This document shows, piece after piece, positions 56,174-64,000 of a stretch of DNA of 64,000 nucleotides (positions are counted from its first letter, which is position 1; each line of letters starts with the position of its first letter). The stretch is from CAVTJL01 sp963828215. Lineage in GTDB: Bacteria > Pseudomonadota > Alphaproteobacteria > Geminicoccales > Geminicoccaceae. Location of the stretch: contig CAWHFO010000052.1 of NCBI GenBank assembly GCA_963828215.1, positions 124,001 to 188,000 of the forward strand, in the 5' to 3' direction. Both the position numbers and the translations under genes were made by a program. The notes beneath the pieces are model-generated. The model did no database searches. It saw only the letters and a program-made list of their open reading frames with translations, and was not told the DNA's origin.

Positions 56174-56875
56174 ATGCGCAGAACACTTCTCAGTGCTGCT
56201 TCGGTCTTTGCGATCCTGGCCGGCACCGCGCTGGCCCAGAACGCGACGTCGTCCGACACCTCGCAGGGGCAGGCGCCGGCCGCCACGGCACCGGCGTCGG
56301 CCAAGCCGATGGCCCCGCCGGAGAAGATGGGCACGGAGGGCAGCACCATGCAGCCCGGCTCGCAGGGCGGATCCGCTCAGCAACCGCCGGCCGACACCGG
56401 CAGCACGACGGCCCAACAGCCGCCGGCCAACGAGGGGACGGGACAGGCCGCCCAGCAGCCTCCGGCCGCCGCATCGGCACCCGCGGTGCAGAGCGCGGAA
56501 GCCAAGCAGCCCGCCGGGCCGCCCGTGAGTGCCAAGGATATTATCGGGCGCAAGGTCTACGGCTCCGATGGCAAGTCCCTCGGTGACGTCTCCGACGCGG
56601 TCGTCGACTCCTCGACCGGGAAGATCGAGAAGCTCGTCATTTCGAGCGGCGGCTTTCTCGGCATCGGCGCGAAGGTGATCGCGCTCGACATGAGCCAGGT
56701 TCAGATGGCGCCGGGCGAGGGCATCAAGGCCAACGATGTCACGCAGAAGGAGGTCGAGAGCATGCCCGAGTTCAAGGTCGCCTCGGCGACTCAGAGCCTC
56801 GAGCCGAAGACCTCGGGCGCGAGTGGCACCGGCGCGACGCCCGCCGCGCCATTGGGCGGCACCTCGACGCAGTAG
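56174..56875 (+). CDS. Secreted PRC-barrel domain protein
   Basis: 233 aa. ATG at 56174 follows GGAGGAGC. The signal peptide is MRRTLLSAASVFAILAGTAL, cut near ALAQ. A long Ala/Pro/Gln-rich linker (residues 25-115) leads to a PRC-barrel (VSAKDIIGRKVYGSDGKSLG, GKIEKLVISSGGFLGIGAKV). Such proteins occur in the periplasm of many Alphaproteobacteria with no settled role. A good terminator follows. Confidence 0.85.
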   Translation: MRRTLLSAASVFAILAGTALAQNATSSDTSQGQAPAATAPASAKPMAPPEKMGTEGSTMQPGSQGGSAQQPPADTGSTTAQQPPANEGTGQAAQQPPAAASAPAVQSAEAKQPAGPPVSAKDIIGRKVYGSDGKSLGDVSDAVVDSSTGKIEKLVISSGGFLGIGAKVIALDMSQVQMAPGEGIKANDVTQKEVESMPEFKVASATQSLEPKTSGASGTGATPAAPLGGTSTQ

Positions 56876-56923
56876 GCGCCCCGCGATGGACGCTGGAGAG
56901 CTGATCTCTCCAGGCGCGAGCCG

Positions 56924-56956
56924 AGCCCCGCTCACGAGACGAGCGGGGCTCTTTTC
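56924..56956 (+). terminator. Rho-independent terminator
   Basis: A perfect 10-bp stem AGCCCCGCTC / GAGCGGGGCT (56924-56933 with 56941-56950) with a 7-nt loop is followed by CTTTTC. It lies 49 bp after the PRC-barrel gene and ends that transcript. Confidence 0.85.
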
Positions 56957-56971
56957 GTTCTGCCGTGCAGC

Positions 56972-57535
56972 TCAGAAGCCGAAAGAGCCGCCCAGCGTGA
57001 CGCGCCAGCCGAAGAGGTTCAGGCCGTACGTCTCGGGATAGTCGTCGGGGAAGAGCCGGCCGGTCGACTGCCAGATGAGGCGCTCGATGGCGCGCGTATC
57101 GGTGCCGGCGGCCATGCCCTGCACCTCGGCTATCGGCTCGGCGCCCCGGCAAAAGACCGCCGCGAGCCTCGGCCGCTCGCTGATGGCGCCGTCCGGCTCG
57201 GTCGCGGTGCAGGCGGCCTGCCCCGTAAGAGCGGGCGAGGCATCGAACATCAGCACGAGGTGGGTCCCCGCCGGCGGGGATGCCACTGGCGCGAAGCGGA
57301 CATCGAGGCCCGAGATTCCCTGCGCCGCGAGCTGGGCCGAGCGCGCCGGTGGCAGCGTCGCCGGCGCGCCCAGGATCACCGCCGGAACCGGACCCGCCTT
57401 CACCGCCTCGGCTAGGAGCTTCCTGGCGCTCGCATTGCCTGGGCCGCCAGCGCGCTGGACCTGGGGCTCGCCGGCGCATGCGACCAGCACGAGAGCCGCC
57501 AGCATCGCCAACGCCGCACGCTTTCCTCCTCGCAT
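56972..57535 (-). CDS. Hypothetical lipoprotein
   Basis: 187 aa from MRGGKRAALAMLAALVLVAC, whose LVAC is a lipobox with the lipidated cysteine near residue 20. The mature part is about 165 residues (GPVPAVILGAPATLPPARSA, GTHLVLMFDASPALTG). I do not recognise the domain. It is convergent with the PRC-barrel gene. Confidence 0.7.
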   Translation of the reverse strand: MRGGKRAALAMLAALVLVACAGEPQVQRAGGPGNASARKLLAEAVKAGPVPAVILGAPATLPPARSAQLAAQGISGLDVRFAPVASPPAGTHLVLMFDASPALTGQAACTATEPDGAISERPRLAAVFCRGAEPIAEVQGMAAGTDTRAIERLIWQSTGRLFPDDYPETYGLNLFGWRVTLGGSFGF

Positions 57536-57658
57536 CGAGTCCCTCTTCCAAAGCTCCCGCCAGGATGCCACTTGTGGCGGCGCGCCGCATGGACGTCGAG
57601 AGAGGCAGATGGCTGCGGCATCGCATCCGCGCTAGAGAGTGGCCAACGACCAGAGCCC

Positions 57659-58093
57659 ATGCGCATGCCGATCCGCGACGACCTCCGCTGGTTCTATCCG
57701 ATCGACTGGCCGATCATCAGCCGCAGCATCCGCTTCGGTCGGGCGCGGGGCCGCTGCGAGCGCTGCGGGCGGCCGCACCGCGTCGCGATCAAGCAGCTCC
57801 CGGATGGACGGTGGTTCGATCCCGAGCAGCAGATCTGGCGCGACGATGCCGGCCAGCCGGCGCCGTGGCCCGACATCGTCGACTACTGCTCCGTCCGGGA
57901 CCGCCGGTTCATCCTCGGCACCGCCCATCTCGACCACGACCCGGCCAACTCGCGCCTGCGGAACCTGATGGCGCTCTGCCAGCGCTGCCATCTCCGCCAC
58001 GACCGCGACGAGCATCGCCGCCGCCGCCGTGTCACCTTCCTTCTCCGCCGGGCGACGGGTGATCTCTTCGTCGGGCCCTATCGCCGCTGGTAG
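57659..58093 (+). CDS. HNH endonuclease-like protein
   Basis: 144 aa. The zinc-binding CxxC in RGRCERCGRPHR (near residue 35) and the HNH-type block TAHLDHDPANSRLRNLMALC followed by QRCHLRHD fit the HNH superfamily. It is a stand-alone domain with a basic C-terminus. No restriction or phage genes adjoin it. ATG at 57659 or 57665 could start it. Confidence 0.75.
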   Translation: MRMPIRDDLRWFYPIDWPIISRSIRFGRARGRCERCGRPHRVAIKQLPDGRWFDPEQQIWRDDAGQPAPWPDIVDYCSVRDRRFILGTAHLDHDPANSRLRNLMALCQRCHLRHDRDEHRRRRRVTFLLRRATGDLFVGPYRRW

Positions 58094-58108
58094 GTGTCGG
58101 GGCCGGCC

Positions 58109-58498
58109 TCAGCGGTTGAACCGCTCGTCGACCGGCACGCGCCAGCCCTGGACGATCCGGTTGGTCTCATTCGCCATGCCGACCACCGCCACGAGCTCGC
58201 CGAACATCGCCTCGCTCATCCCGGCCTTGCGCGCCGCGGCCCCGTGGCTCGCGATGCAGTACTCGCAGCCGTTCGAGATGCTGACCGCCAGATAGAGCAT
58301 CTCCTTGGTCAGCTCGTCGAGGCTGCCCGGCGCCATGACCTCCTTGATGCTCTCCCAGGTCCGCTTCAGCGTGCGCGGATCGTGGGCCAGATATTTCCAG
58401 AAGTTGTTGACGCCCTTGACGTTTCGGCTGGTCATGATGTCGTCGTAGACGGCGCGCACCTCGGGCGAGGCGTCCTCGTACTCGATCGGCTGGACCAT
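58109..58498 (-). CDS. Carboxymuconolactone decarboxylase / AhpD-like protein
   Basis: 129 aa. The peroxidase-type CEYCIASHGAAARKAG motif (CxxC plus His) is that of AhpD-like alkylhydroperoxidases rather than of true decarboxylases. It probably reduces peroxides using an unknown thiol donor. It lies 35 bp upstream of, and on the same strand as, nothing but a short gap from the AEC gene at 58534, which precedes it in transcription, so the two may be one unit. Confidence 0.85.
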   Translation of the reverse strand: MVQPIEYEDASPEVRAVYDDIMTSRNVKGVNNFWKYLAHDPRTLKRTWESIKEVMAPGSLDELTKEMLYLAVSISNGCEYCIASHGAAARKAGMSEAMFGELVAVVGMANETNRIVQGWRVPVDERFNR

Positions 58499-58533
58499 CG
58501 TGCTCGTCTCCTTGGATAGCGGTGAGGGGGCGA

Positions 58534-59460
58534 TCAGCGGGTGAGGTAGGCCAGAAGCGCTGTCAGCGTAATGGTCGAGCCCAGATGCGTCACCAGCACG
58601 AGCGTCGAGGAGCGCATCACGAACGTTTGGTAGCGTTGCGCCACGACGAAGACCGTGGCGGCGGTCGGCAGCGCCGCGGTGATGATCGCGGCAGCAGCGA
58701 GCTCGTGCGGTAGCGGCAGCACCAGCATCGCCATGACGCCCACGAGGAGCGGGTGCAGGACCAGCTTGACCACCGCCAGCAGCCCGGTCTCCGCATGTCC
58801 GCTGCCGAGCGGCACCTCCACCAGCGTGGCACCGAGCGCGAAGAGGGCGCAGGGGCTGGCCGCAGCACCCAGCATCGAGAGAAAGCCGTTGACCGGCGTC
58901 GGCAGGTTCACGCCGATCGCCGCCAGCGCGAACCCGGCGACGACCGAGAGCATCAGCGGGTTGCGCACGAGATTGCGCAGCACGCGGCGGATGGCCGAGA
59001 GCCCGGTGCCGCCGCGCGCCGCCTCGAGGCAGGCGATGGTGAGCGGCATCGCGACGATGTTGTCGAGGAAGAGGGCAAGGATCGCCGGCAGCGTCGCGGC
59101 CCCGCCCATCGCCGCCAGGAGGAGCGCTATGCCCATGTAGCCCGAGTTGGCGAAGGTGGCGCAGAGCGCCCGGAGGCAGGCGATGGCGATGCCGGCACCT
59201 GTCAACAGCGAGATGCCCAGCACGACGAGGTAGAGTGCCAGCGTCACGCCGTAATAGTCGACGATGAGCCGCCAATCGAGCAGCTGGCCGAGGGGGGCGG
59301 TCTCGAGCTTGCCCACCAGCAGCGCCGGCAGCGCCACATAGAAGACGAAAGTGTTGAGGCCGGCGATCGACGCCTCGTCGAGAAACCGGAGGCGGAGCGC
59401 CGCGTAGCCCGCCGCAATCACGGCGAAGAAGGGCAGGGCGACGTTGAGGATGGACTGCAC
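58534..59460 (-). CDS. AEC-family (auxin efflux carrier-like) permease
   Basis: 308 aa from GTG (VQSILNVALPFFAVIAAGYA), ten helices. SIAGLNTFVFYVALPALLVG and CATFANSGYMGIALLLAAMG are conserved blocks of bacterial AEC transporters, such as malonate or auxin-like organic acid exporters. It is transcribed from the mutT side. Confidence 0.85.
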   Translation of the reverse strand: MQSILNVALPFFAVIAAGYAALRLRFLDEASIAGLNTFVFYVALPALLVGKLETAPLGQLLDWRLIVDYYGVTLALYLVVLGISLLTGAGIAIACLRALCATFANSGYMGIALLLAAMGGAATLPAILALFLDNIVAMPLTIACLEAARGGTGLSAIRRVLRNLVRNPLMLSVVAGFALAAIGVNLPTPVNGFLSMLGAAASPCALFALGATLVEVPLGSGHAETGLLAVVKLVLHPLLVGVMAMLVLPLPHELAAAAIITAALPTAATVFVVAQRYQTFVMRSSTLVLVTHLGSTITLTALLAYLTR

Positions 59461-59474
59461 GCGGCCGGCCCGCC

Positions 59475-59888
59475 CTAGAGCAGCTCCTCGAGGAAGGGGA
59501 TGAGGGGCAGGTCGGCGGGCGGCATCGGCAGCTCGTGCAGCTTCCCGGGTCTGACCCAACGCACCGCTTGGCCCTCGCGGCCCGCGGGCTGCCCCCGCCA
59601 TTTGCGGCATACATAGAGCGGCATCAGCAGATGAAAATCGGGGTAGGCGTGCGAGGCGAAGGTGAGGGGGGCAAGGCAGGCGCTCTCGGTCGAGACGCCC
59701 AGCTCCTCGCCCAGCTCGCGGAGAAGGCACGCCTCCGGCGTTTCGCCGGGGGCGAGCTTGCCGCCCGGGAGCTCCCAGAGCCCCGCCATGACCTTGCCCG
59801 GCGGGCGCTGGGCCACGAGGATCCGGCCGTCGGAATCGATCAGCGCGCAGGCGACGACGAGGACGAGCTCACGAGCGGTAGTCGGCAT
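59475..59888 (-). CDS. mutT: 8-oxo-dGTP diphosphatase MutT
   Basis: 137 aa. The Nudix box GKLAPGETPEACLLRELGEE is complete (GX5EX7REUXEEXGU). It removes oxidised 8-oxo-dGTP from the nucleotide pool. Its start overlaps the end of argJ by 20 bp, the arrangement usual in Alphaproteobacteria. Confidence 0.9.
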   Translation of the reverse strand: MPTTARELVLVVACALIDSDGRILVAQRPPGKVMAGLWELPGGKLAPGETPEACLLRELGEELGVSTESACLAPLTFASHAYPDFHLLMPLYVCRKWRGQPAGREGQAVRWVRPGKLHELPMPPADLPLIPFLEELL

Positions 59889-61107
59889 TGATGTCGATGT
59901 AGCCGTGCGTGAGATCGCAGGTCCAGATCGTGGCCCGACCTTCGCCCCCACCGACCGAGACCAGGATGTCGATCTCGCGGCCGCGCAGATGGGCCGCCAC
60001 CGGCGCCTCGTCGAGGTCGGGCACGGCACCGCCGTTCCGTGCCACGAGATGGCCGCCGAAGGCGACGCCGAGCCGCCAGGGCTCTACCGGCTCGCCGGCC
60101 TTGCCGACAGCCATGATTATTCGGCCCCAATTGGCGTCGCCGCCGGCGATCGCCGTCTTGACCAGAGGGGAGTTGCCGATCGCGAGCCCGATCCGCCGCG
60201 CCAACTCGTCGGACACGGCGCCCTCGACCGTCACGGCGATGAGCTTCTGGGCTCCCTCGCCGTCGCGCACCACCTGCCGGGCGAGTTCGGCCAGCACCTC
60301 GAGGAGCGCCGCCTCGAAGGCCGGCAGCCGGGGATCGTCCGCCTCGACGATCGGTGCGTGGCCGGCCTTGCCGGTGGCGAAGACGAGGAGCGTGTCGGAT
60401 GTGGAGGTGTCGCCGTCGACGGTGATCGCGTTGAACGACCGGTCGGCGCCGGCGGCCGTGAGCTTCTGCAATACCGGCGCCGCCACCGCCGCGTCGGTCA
60501 GGACAAAGGCCAGCATGGTCGCCATCGACGGCGCGATCATGCCGGAGCCCTTGGCGATGCCGGCAACCGTCACAGCGGCACCGTCGACAGTGGCGCGGGC
60601 CACGGCCCCCTTGGGGTAGGTGTCGGTCGTGGTGATCGCCTGGGCCGCCTCCGCGATACCGACCGCCCGGAGCCCGGCCACGAGGTCGGGCACTCGCTCG
60701 GCGATCCGCTCGACCGGCAGCCGCTCGCCGATCACGCCCGTGGAGGCGACATAGACCTCCTCGATCGGGCAGCCGAGCGCGCGGGCGACCGCCTGGGCCT
60801 CGGCCTCGACCGCGCGATCGCCCTCCTCGCCGCGGAAGACGTTGGCGTTGCCGGCGTTGACAATCAGCGCCCGGGCACGTCCGTGGTGGAGGATCCTGCG
60901 ATCCCACAGCACCGGATGCCCGGCCGTCAGCGAGCGCGTGAAGACGCCGCCGACGGCCGTGCCCTGGGCGAGCTCGATCAGCGTGAGGTCGTGGCGCTGA
61001 CGGTAACGGAGGCCGGCCTCGAGGCTCGCGAAGCGCACTCCCGCCACAGGGGGGATCTCCGGAAAGCGCTCCGGCGCCAGCGGCGAGCGCGGCAGGGTCT
61101 TGGCCAT
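59869..61107 (-). CDS. argJ: Bifunctional glutamate N-acetyltransferase / amino-acid acetyltransferase
   Basis: 412 aa, start MAKTLPRSPLAPERFPEIPP. GIAKGSGMIAPSMATMLAFV contains the conserved autocleavage region (KGSGMI.P...ATML), where the precursor splits into alpha and beta chains at the Thr. NAITVDGDTSTSDTLLVFAT and the C-terminal DLTHGYIDINADYRS are family hallmarks. It recycles the acetyl group between N-acetylornithine and glutamate in arginine synthesis. It is followed by mutT. Confidence 0.95.
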   Translation of the reverse strand: MAKTLPRSPLAPERFPEIPPVAGVRFASLEAGLRYRQRHDLTLIELAQGTAVGGVFTRSLTAGHPVLWDRRILHHGRARALIVNAGNANVFRGEEGDRAVEAEAQAVARALGCPIEEVYVASTGVIGERLPVERIAERVPDLVAGLRAVGIAEAAQAITTTDTYPKGAVARATVDGAAVTVAGIAKGSGMIAPSMATMLAFVLTDAAVAAPVLQKLTAAGADRSFNAITVDGDTSTSDTLLVFATGKAGHAPIVEADDPRLPAFEAALLEVLAELARQVVRDGEGAQKLIAVTVEGAVSDELARRIGLAIGNSPLVKTAIAGGDANWGRIIMAVGKAGEPVEPWRLGVAFGGHLVARNGGAVPDLDEAPVAAHLRGREIDILVSVGGGEGRATIWTCDLTHGYIDINADYRS

Positions 61108-61129
61108 GCGCGGGCTCGCCGGGCGGCTT

Positions 61130-62014
61130 TCAGTTGGCCTTCGAGGCGGGTGCCGCCGGCGCCGGTGTCGCCGGAGCGGTGGGTGCAGCTTCGACGGGCG
61201 TGCCGTCGAGGCTGAAGCGTTCGATCTTGGCGCCGGTCCGGACCTTCTCGACAAGCGCTGTCACGATCTCCTTCGCCACCTCCTGACGGACCTCGGGCTC
61301 CTTCTCCTCGAACGTCGGAACGTGCTGGCGCTTGTCCAGCACTTTTATGACGTGCCAGCCGAACTGGGTCTGGACAGGCTCCTTGCCGACCGTGCCGACC
61401 GGCATGCTGTAGGCGGCGTCGGCGAACTCCTTCACCATCGTCCCTTGGGAGAAGTAGCCGAGATCGCCCCCGTTCTGCTTGGCGCTCGGATCGATCGACT
61501 TCTCCTTGGCGAGCACGGCGAAGTCGGCGCCCTTGGCGAGGTCGGCGATCACCGCGTCGGCCTCTTCCTTCGTTTTGAGAAGGATATGCTCGGCATGGAC
61601 CTCCTCGTAGGCGAAGCCCGGCTGGGCCTTCATCGCGTCGTAGGCCTGGTGCAGCCGCGCATCCGTCGAGCCCTCCGCGACGGCGACCTCGAGCACCTGC
61701 TGGCGCAGCACCTGGATCCGCGCCCGAGCCAGCGCCTCCTGGACGTCGGGCTTCTTCTCGATATCCTCCTTGAGCGCCTCCTGCTCGAGCAGGTGCAAGT
61801 CGATCACGCGCGCGAGCAGCGGCTCGTAGATCGCCTCGATCGGCATCTGTCGATACTGATCCGGCAGGGCCTCGTGCGCCGCCTCGACCTCCGAGCGCAA
61901 AACCTTGTCACCGTTGACGACGGCGACGACGGGATCGTCCGCCGCCTCCGAAGCGGCGGGCAGAACGCCCCAGACGAGGGCGAGCACGCCCAAAGAGAGA
62001 AACAGATGACGCAT
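61130..62014 (-). CDS. Parvulin-type periplasmic peptidyl-prolyl isomerase
   Basis: 294 aa. The signal peptide (MRHLFLSLGVLALVWGVLPA, cut near EAADD) is followed by a SurA-like N-terminal helical region and a parvulin domain from about residue 140 (VHAEHILLKTKEEADAVIAD, NGGDLGYFSQGTMVKEFADA, FGWHVIKVLDKRQ). The C-terminus is Ala/Pro-rich. It helps fold exported proteins. It lies 22 bp upstream of argJ on the same strand. Confidence 0.9.
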   Translation of the reverse strand: MRHLFLSLGVLALVWGVLPAASEAADDPVVAVVNGDKVLRSEVEAAHEALPDQYRQMPIEAIYEPLLARVIDLHLLEQEALKEDIEKKPDVQEALARARIQVLRQQVLEVAVAEGSTDARLHQAYDAMKAQPGFAYEEVHAEHILLKTKEEADAVIADLAKGADFAVLAKEKSIDPSAKQNGGDLGYFSQGTMVKEFADAAYSMPVGTVGKEPVQTQFGWHVIKVLDKRQHVPTFEEKEPEVRQEVAKEIVTALVEKVRTGAKIERFSLDGTPVEAAPTAPATPAPAAPASKAN

Positions 62015-62058
62015 GAGGAGCTCCCGAGGGAACGCCGCCGGAAGGACGGGGCGACGTC

Positions 62059-62134
62059 TGGTGCCGCAGGAGGGATTCGAACCCCCGACCCACGCATTAC
62101 GAATGCGTTGCTCTACCGGCTGAGCTACTGCGGC
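62059..62134 (-). tRNA. tRNA-Thr (anticodon CGT)
   Basis: The minus strand folds into a full cloverleaf: acceptor GCCGCAG / CTGCGGC, anticodon stem ACGCA / TGCGT around the loop TTCGTAA, and T-arm with TTCGAAT. The anticodon CGT reads the threonine codon ACG. The 3' CCA is encoded (62059-62061). Confidence 0.95.
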
Positions 62135-62184
62135 CGAGGCGGGACGTTATAGCGGCGGATCTCGTGCAAGCAAGGACGTTCGGC

Positions 62185-63597
62185 TCAGGCAGCGGCCGCC
62201 GAAGGCTGCGCCTCCGCCGCGCCGCCGGAGCGCTCGTCATCGCTCGTCGTCTCCTCCCTCATCCTCTGGGTCAGGACGAAGGTGGGCGTCTCGCCGGCGC
62301 TCAAGGCACGCACTTTCGGCGGGATGGTCCAGGTGAGGCGATTGAAGCGCCCATTCGGGCCGAAGGGCCTCCATTCTGGAAAGGACTCGCCGGTGTCCTC
62401 CGAGACCCAGGCCGGATCGGGCCTGGCGTCGACAGCTCGGGCAAGCCACTCCTGGACGCGCGCCGGGTCGTCGCCTTGCGCCCGCTCCAGCTCGGCCATC
62501 AGCCGGCAGGTCCGTGCCGTCTCGCCCCGCTCCACGGCCTGCTCGAGATGACCGCGCGCGACATCGTAGCGGCGCGCCGTGATCGCGACCTCGGCCATGG
62601 TGAGGTGGGTCTCGACATGGCCCGGGTTCTCGCGACGTAGCCGCTCGAAGCGCTTGAGCCGCTCGGCCGGCGTCTCCTCGGGGGTGAGCGCCGCGTAGGC
62701 CTTGGCGAGCTCGGGATGGGGGCGGACCTCCCAGGCGCTCTCGAGCAGCCGCCGCGCCTGACGGGGCCTATCGAGCTGCTGCGATACGCCCGCGGCCAGC
62801 ACCGCGGCCGGCGTGAAGGTCGCCGAGGTCCGGACAGCCCGCCGTCCCTTCTTGAGCGCGGAGACCAGCTCACCACGCTCGGCCGCTCGCCGGCCGGCGA
62901 GGTAGTCGAGAGCCGCGCGATCGCTGCGCGCCTCGTTTTGCGACAGGATGCCCAGGCGTTCGAGATCGTCGACCAGGGGCAGTGCCTCTTCCCAGCTCTC
63001 GGTCTTGGTCAGGAGGTCGAACAAGGTGCTGACCGGCCAGGCCGTATCGTTGTTGCGGCGATAGGCGCGCCGCGCGAGCTCGAGCGCCTCCTGTCGATCG
63101 CCGGTCTTGGCCGCCTGGGCCAGAAGGCCCCGGAGGCCCAGGAACTCGGTCTCGGGGCAACTCAACATCTGCCGGAAGCGGGTCCCGGCCTCGTCGTCCC
63201 GCCCGCCGAGCTGCGAGGCCTGAGCGTCCAGGAGCAGGGTGGCCGGGTCGTCCGAGATCAGCCGTTGGGCATGACGGTTGTGGCGGCTGGCTGCCCTGGC
63301 GTCGCCCGCGGCTGCGGCGATCAGCCCGGCGGAGAGCTCCTGATAGCCGCGCTCCCTCTGCCGTCGCCTCCAGCCGCGGCCCACCCGCCGGGGCAGGAAG
63401 CGAACCACGCGGAGGATCTCGAACAGCAGCACGGCAGCGAAGGCGAAGGCCAGGAGGCCCACGGCCAGGATGCCGACGCTCGTCTCGATCCGGTAGCCGA
63501 GCCAGTCGACGACCACCTGCCCGGGATTGTCGGCGAGCCAGACGCCGACGAGCGCCAGGACCGTGGCGACCGCGAGGAACACGAGGAGTCGGATCAT
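62185..63597 (-). CDS. hemY: HemY-family membrane protein
   Basis: 470 aa. Two N-terminal helices (MIRLLVFLAVATVLALVGVW, GILAVGLLAFAFAAVLLFEI) precede the HemY_N signature (LPRRVGRGWRRRQRERGYQE) and a TPR-rich cytoplasmic or periplasmic part. The C-terminal ~100 residues include ARPDPAWVSEDTGESFPEWR-like sequence typical of the alphaproteobacterial form. The role in heme metabolism is presumed from other bacteria. The upstream gene belongs to the usual partner family. Confidence 0.85.
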   Translation of the reverse strand: MIRLLVFLAVATVLALVGVWLADNPGQVVVDWLGYRIETSVGILAVGLLAFAFAAVLLFEILRVVRFLPRRVGRGWRRRQRERGYQELSAGLIAAAAGDARAASRHNRHAQRLISDDPATLLLDAQASQLGGRDDEAGTRFRQMLSCPETEFLGLRGLLAQAAKTGDRQEALELARRAYRRNNDTAWPVSTLFDLLTKTESWEEALPLVDDLERLGILSQNEARSDRAALDYLAGRRAAERGELVSALKKGRRAVRTSATFTPAAVLAAGVSQQLDRPRQARRLLESAWEVRPHPELAKAYAALTPEETPAERLKRFERLRRENPGHVETHLTMAEVAITARRYDVARGHLEQAVERGETARTCRLMAELERAQGDDPARVQEWLARAVDARPDPAWVSEDTGESFPEWRPFGPNGRFNRLTWTIPPKVRALSAGETPTFVLTQRMREETTSDDERSGGAAEAQPSAAAA

Positions 63598-63634
63598 GAT
63601 CGTCTCTTCTTTTGCGCCCGTCGCCGGGTCGGCC

Positions 63635-64000
63635 TCAGCTCGCCGCGGTGAGGATCGCCTGCAGCCGGCTGCGGAGGCGATCGATCGCCGCTGCCGCGTC
63701 GAGCCGCGTCGTCGCCGCCTCGACCCAGGCCTCGGCCTGCTCGTTGCCGGACCGCGCAAGCGGCGCGATCGCGTCACGCGCCGACGCGAGGTCCCCCTTG
63801 TCGAGCGCCGCGAGCGCCTGATCGACGGCGGCCCGCTGTGCCGCGGTCGCCTGATCGATCTCATGCACATCGACGAGGGCGCCGAGATTGCGGGCGGCGG
63901 CGGCAACCCAGTCGCCGCCTGTCCCCCCCGTGTCGGCGCTCGGGCCGGCCGCTGGGCGCAGCGCCTCGAGACGCTGCCTCAGCTCGGCCAACGGGGTGAT
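63635..64000 (-). CDS. COG4223/mitofilin-like protein, C-terminal part (cut by window end)
   Basis: The frame is open to base 64000, so the start lies outside. The visible ~120 residues (GGDWVAAAARNLGALVDVHE, NEQAEAWVEAATTRLDAAAA) match the C-terminus of the membrane coiled-coil proteins encoded just before hemY in Alphaproteobacteria. It ends 38 bp upstream of hemY and is likely in its operon. Confidence 0.65.
   Translation of the reverse strand: MTPLAELRQRLEALRPAAGPSADTGGTGGDWVAAAARNLGALVDVHEIDQATAAQRAAVDQALAALDKGDLASARDAIAPLARSGNEQAEAWVEAATTRLDAAAAIDRLRSRLQAILTAAS

Noticed and set aside
62059..62184. tRNA-Thr as an integration site
   Set aside because: Both sides are ordinary chromosomal genes and there is no second copy of the tRNA 3' end.

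Overview
The window is a 64 kb piece of a very GC-rich genome. The right end has the gene neighbourhood parvulin isomerase - argJ - mutT and the pair hemY / COG4223-like protein. That arrangement is familiar from Alphaproteobacteria, so a Rhodospirillales-like soil or environmental alphaproteobacterium is the most likely source (inference; no 16S gene is present). The many ABC sugar uptake operons, the two dehydrogenase-rich catabolic clusters and the chromate and RND efflux genes fit a free-living generalist.

Layout. 1-6.5 kb: the 3' part of a cyclase-type ATPase fused to an alpha/beta hydrolase, an IS5 scar, acuI, an MFS exporter divergent from an ArsR/SRPBCC operon, and a DUF899 gene. 6.5-15.7 kb: a minus-strand catabolic operon (ABC importer, two amidohydrolases, a Rieske protein), then tartrate-dehydrogenase-like, Na+/H+ antiporter and SMP-30 lactonase genes. 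15.9-19.9 kb: a ribose-type ABC importer. 20-25.2 kb: rhodanese-ChrB and chrA, a secreted CARDB protein, and gene scars. 25.2-26.9 kb: an intact IS1380 element. 27-32.2 kb: a maltose/glycerol-3-phosphate-type ABC importer with a Gfo/Idh/MocA oxidoreductase. 32.3-36.4 kb: EamA, aquaporin, GNAT, metallo-beta-lactamase-fold and small membrane proteins. 36.7-48.3 kb: a complete tripartite RND efflux operon (OMF-MFP-RND-RND), translationally coupled to an amidase and followed by another Gfo/Idh/MocA gene. 48.4-56 kb: an accessory region with an IS110 scar, an A/T-richer patch with two poorly known genes, an array of a 32-nt repeat, orphan toxin-antitoxin parts, a truncated hemW, and a three-layer nest of insertion sequences. 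56-64 kb: ordinary chromosome (PRC-barrel, HNH, AhpD-like, AEC, mutT, argJ, parvulin, tRNA-Thr, hemY).

Two things stand out. First, the nested IS3-family genes at 52.6-55.7 kb carry at least five copies of a ~57-70 nt element made of two adjacent hairpins. The copies share ends (CCAT... / ...AGGGCC) and loop sequence while their stems differ by compensating changes. One copy (and a shorter single-hairpin relative) sits in frame inside a transposase gene. This looks like an unnamed palindromic mobile repeat family. Second, about 20 genes are broken by about 30 single-base frameshifts. Where the intact reading could be rebuilt, most are +1 insertions of G or C, which points to an insertion-prone long-read assembly rather than real decay. 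Such genes are reported as single CDS with the break positions; only truncated or transposon-derived remnants are called pseudogenes.
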